Source: Candidatus Woesearchaeota archaeon
GTDB taxonomy: Archaea; Nanobdellota; Nanobdellia; Woesearchaeales; ARS49
NCBI GenBank assembly: GCA_014729555.1
Contig: WJJT01000008.1
Coordinates: 1 to 48,342, forward strand
Direction of reading: 5' to 3'
Length of the DNA: 48,342 bases
In this document: positions 48,278-48,342 of the stretch, piece after piece
Numbering within the stretch: the first letter of the stretch is position 1
Layout of the letters: each line of letters starts with the position of its first letter
The notes under the pieces: generated by a model
Told to the model about the DNA's origin: nothing
The model's database searches: none
The model's input: the letters and a program-made list of their open reading frames with translations, nothing else
Made by a program: the position numbers and the translations under genes

Positions 48278-48342
48278 TGTCTTTTGATCTGCGTGATCAT
48301 CATCTCAACAAAAGCAGGCCTGTTGATGAATAACAATGGAGA

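Noticed and set aside
1-48342. CRISPR array, rRNA operon, transposase or prophage
   Set aside because: No regularly spaced repeats, no rRNA sequence and no transposase or phage structural proteins in any frame

Overview
The window is gene-dense archaeal chromosome with no plasmid, phage or CRISPR signature. It looks DPANN-like (Woesearchaeota/Pacearchaeota style), an inference from leaderless TTTAAA promoters, GatD/GatE, archease, RtcB, Cdc48, Orc1/Cdc6, deoxyhypusine synthase and an A1-U72 initiator tRNA. The most striking content is a dense set of tiny bulge-helix-bulge (BHB) introns, found by hand-folding. All obey one rule: a 4-nt exon helix strand, a bulge cut NN^N, an inner hairpin, a complementary 4-nt strand, and a second bulge cut NN^N. 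(1) Initiator tRNA-Met(CAT) carries three introns (31, 30 and 15 nt) at 15/16, 29/30 and 37/38. (2) tRNA-Ser(GCT) carries a 45-nt D-loop intron and a 33-nt T-loop intron. A 14-nt copy of its 5' end also lies 65 nt upstream, at the predicted transcription start. (3) tRNA-Arg(CCT) carries a 44-nt D-loop intron and a 14-nt 37/38 intron. (4) tRNA-Thr(TGT) carries a 15-nt intron. (5) The protein-coding RNase HII gene is interrupted by a 39-nt BHB intron containing an in-frame stop, exactly inside the conserved GxEEAGR|GPVIGP motif. (6) A metallophosphoesterase gene has its first 22-25 nt duplicated across a 76-nt unit that could be a further mRNA intron. The same window encodes RtcB (itself split by an intein) and archease, which ligate BHB exons, plus a freestanding LAGLIDADG endonuclease next to the intron-rich tRNAs. 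Other items: a HAD gene whose two halves are joined by a canonical A_AAA_AAC -1 frameshift heptamer, a kinase ORF with an in-frame TAA, two further single-base frameshifts, a GGDEF protein in an archaeon, a two-hairpin leader before two micro-ORFs, and a long imperfect inverted repeat.
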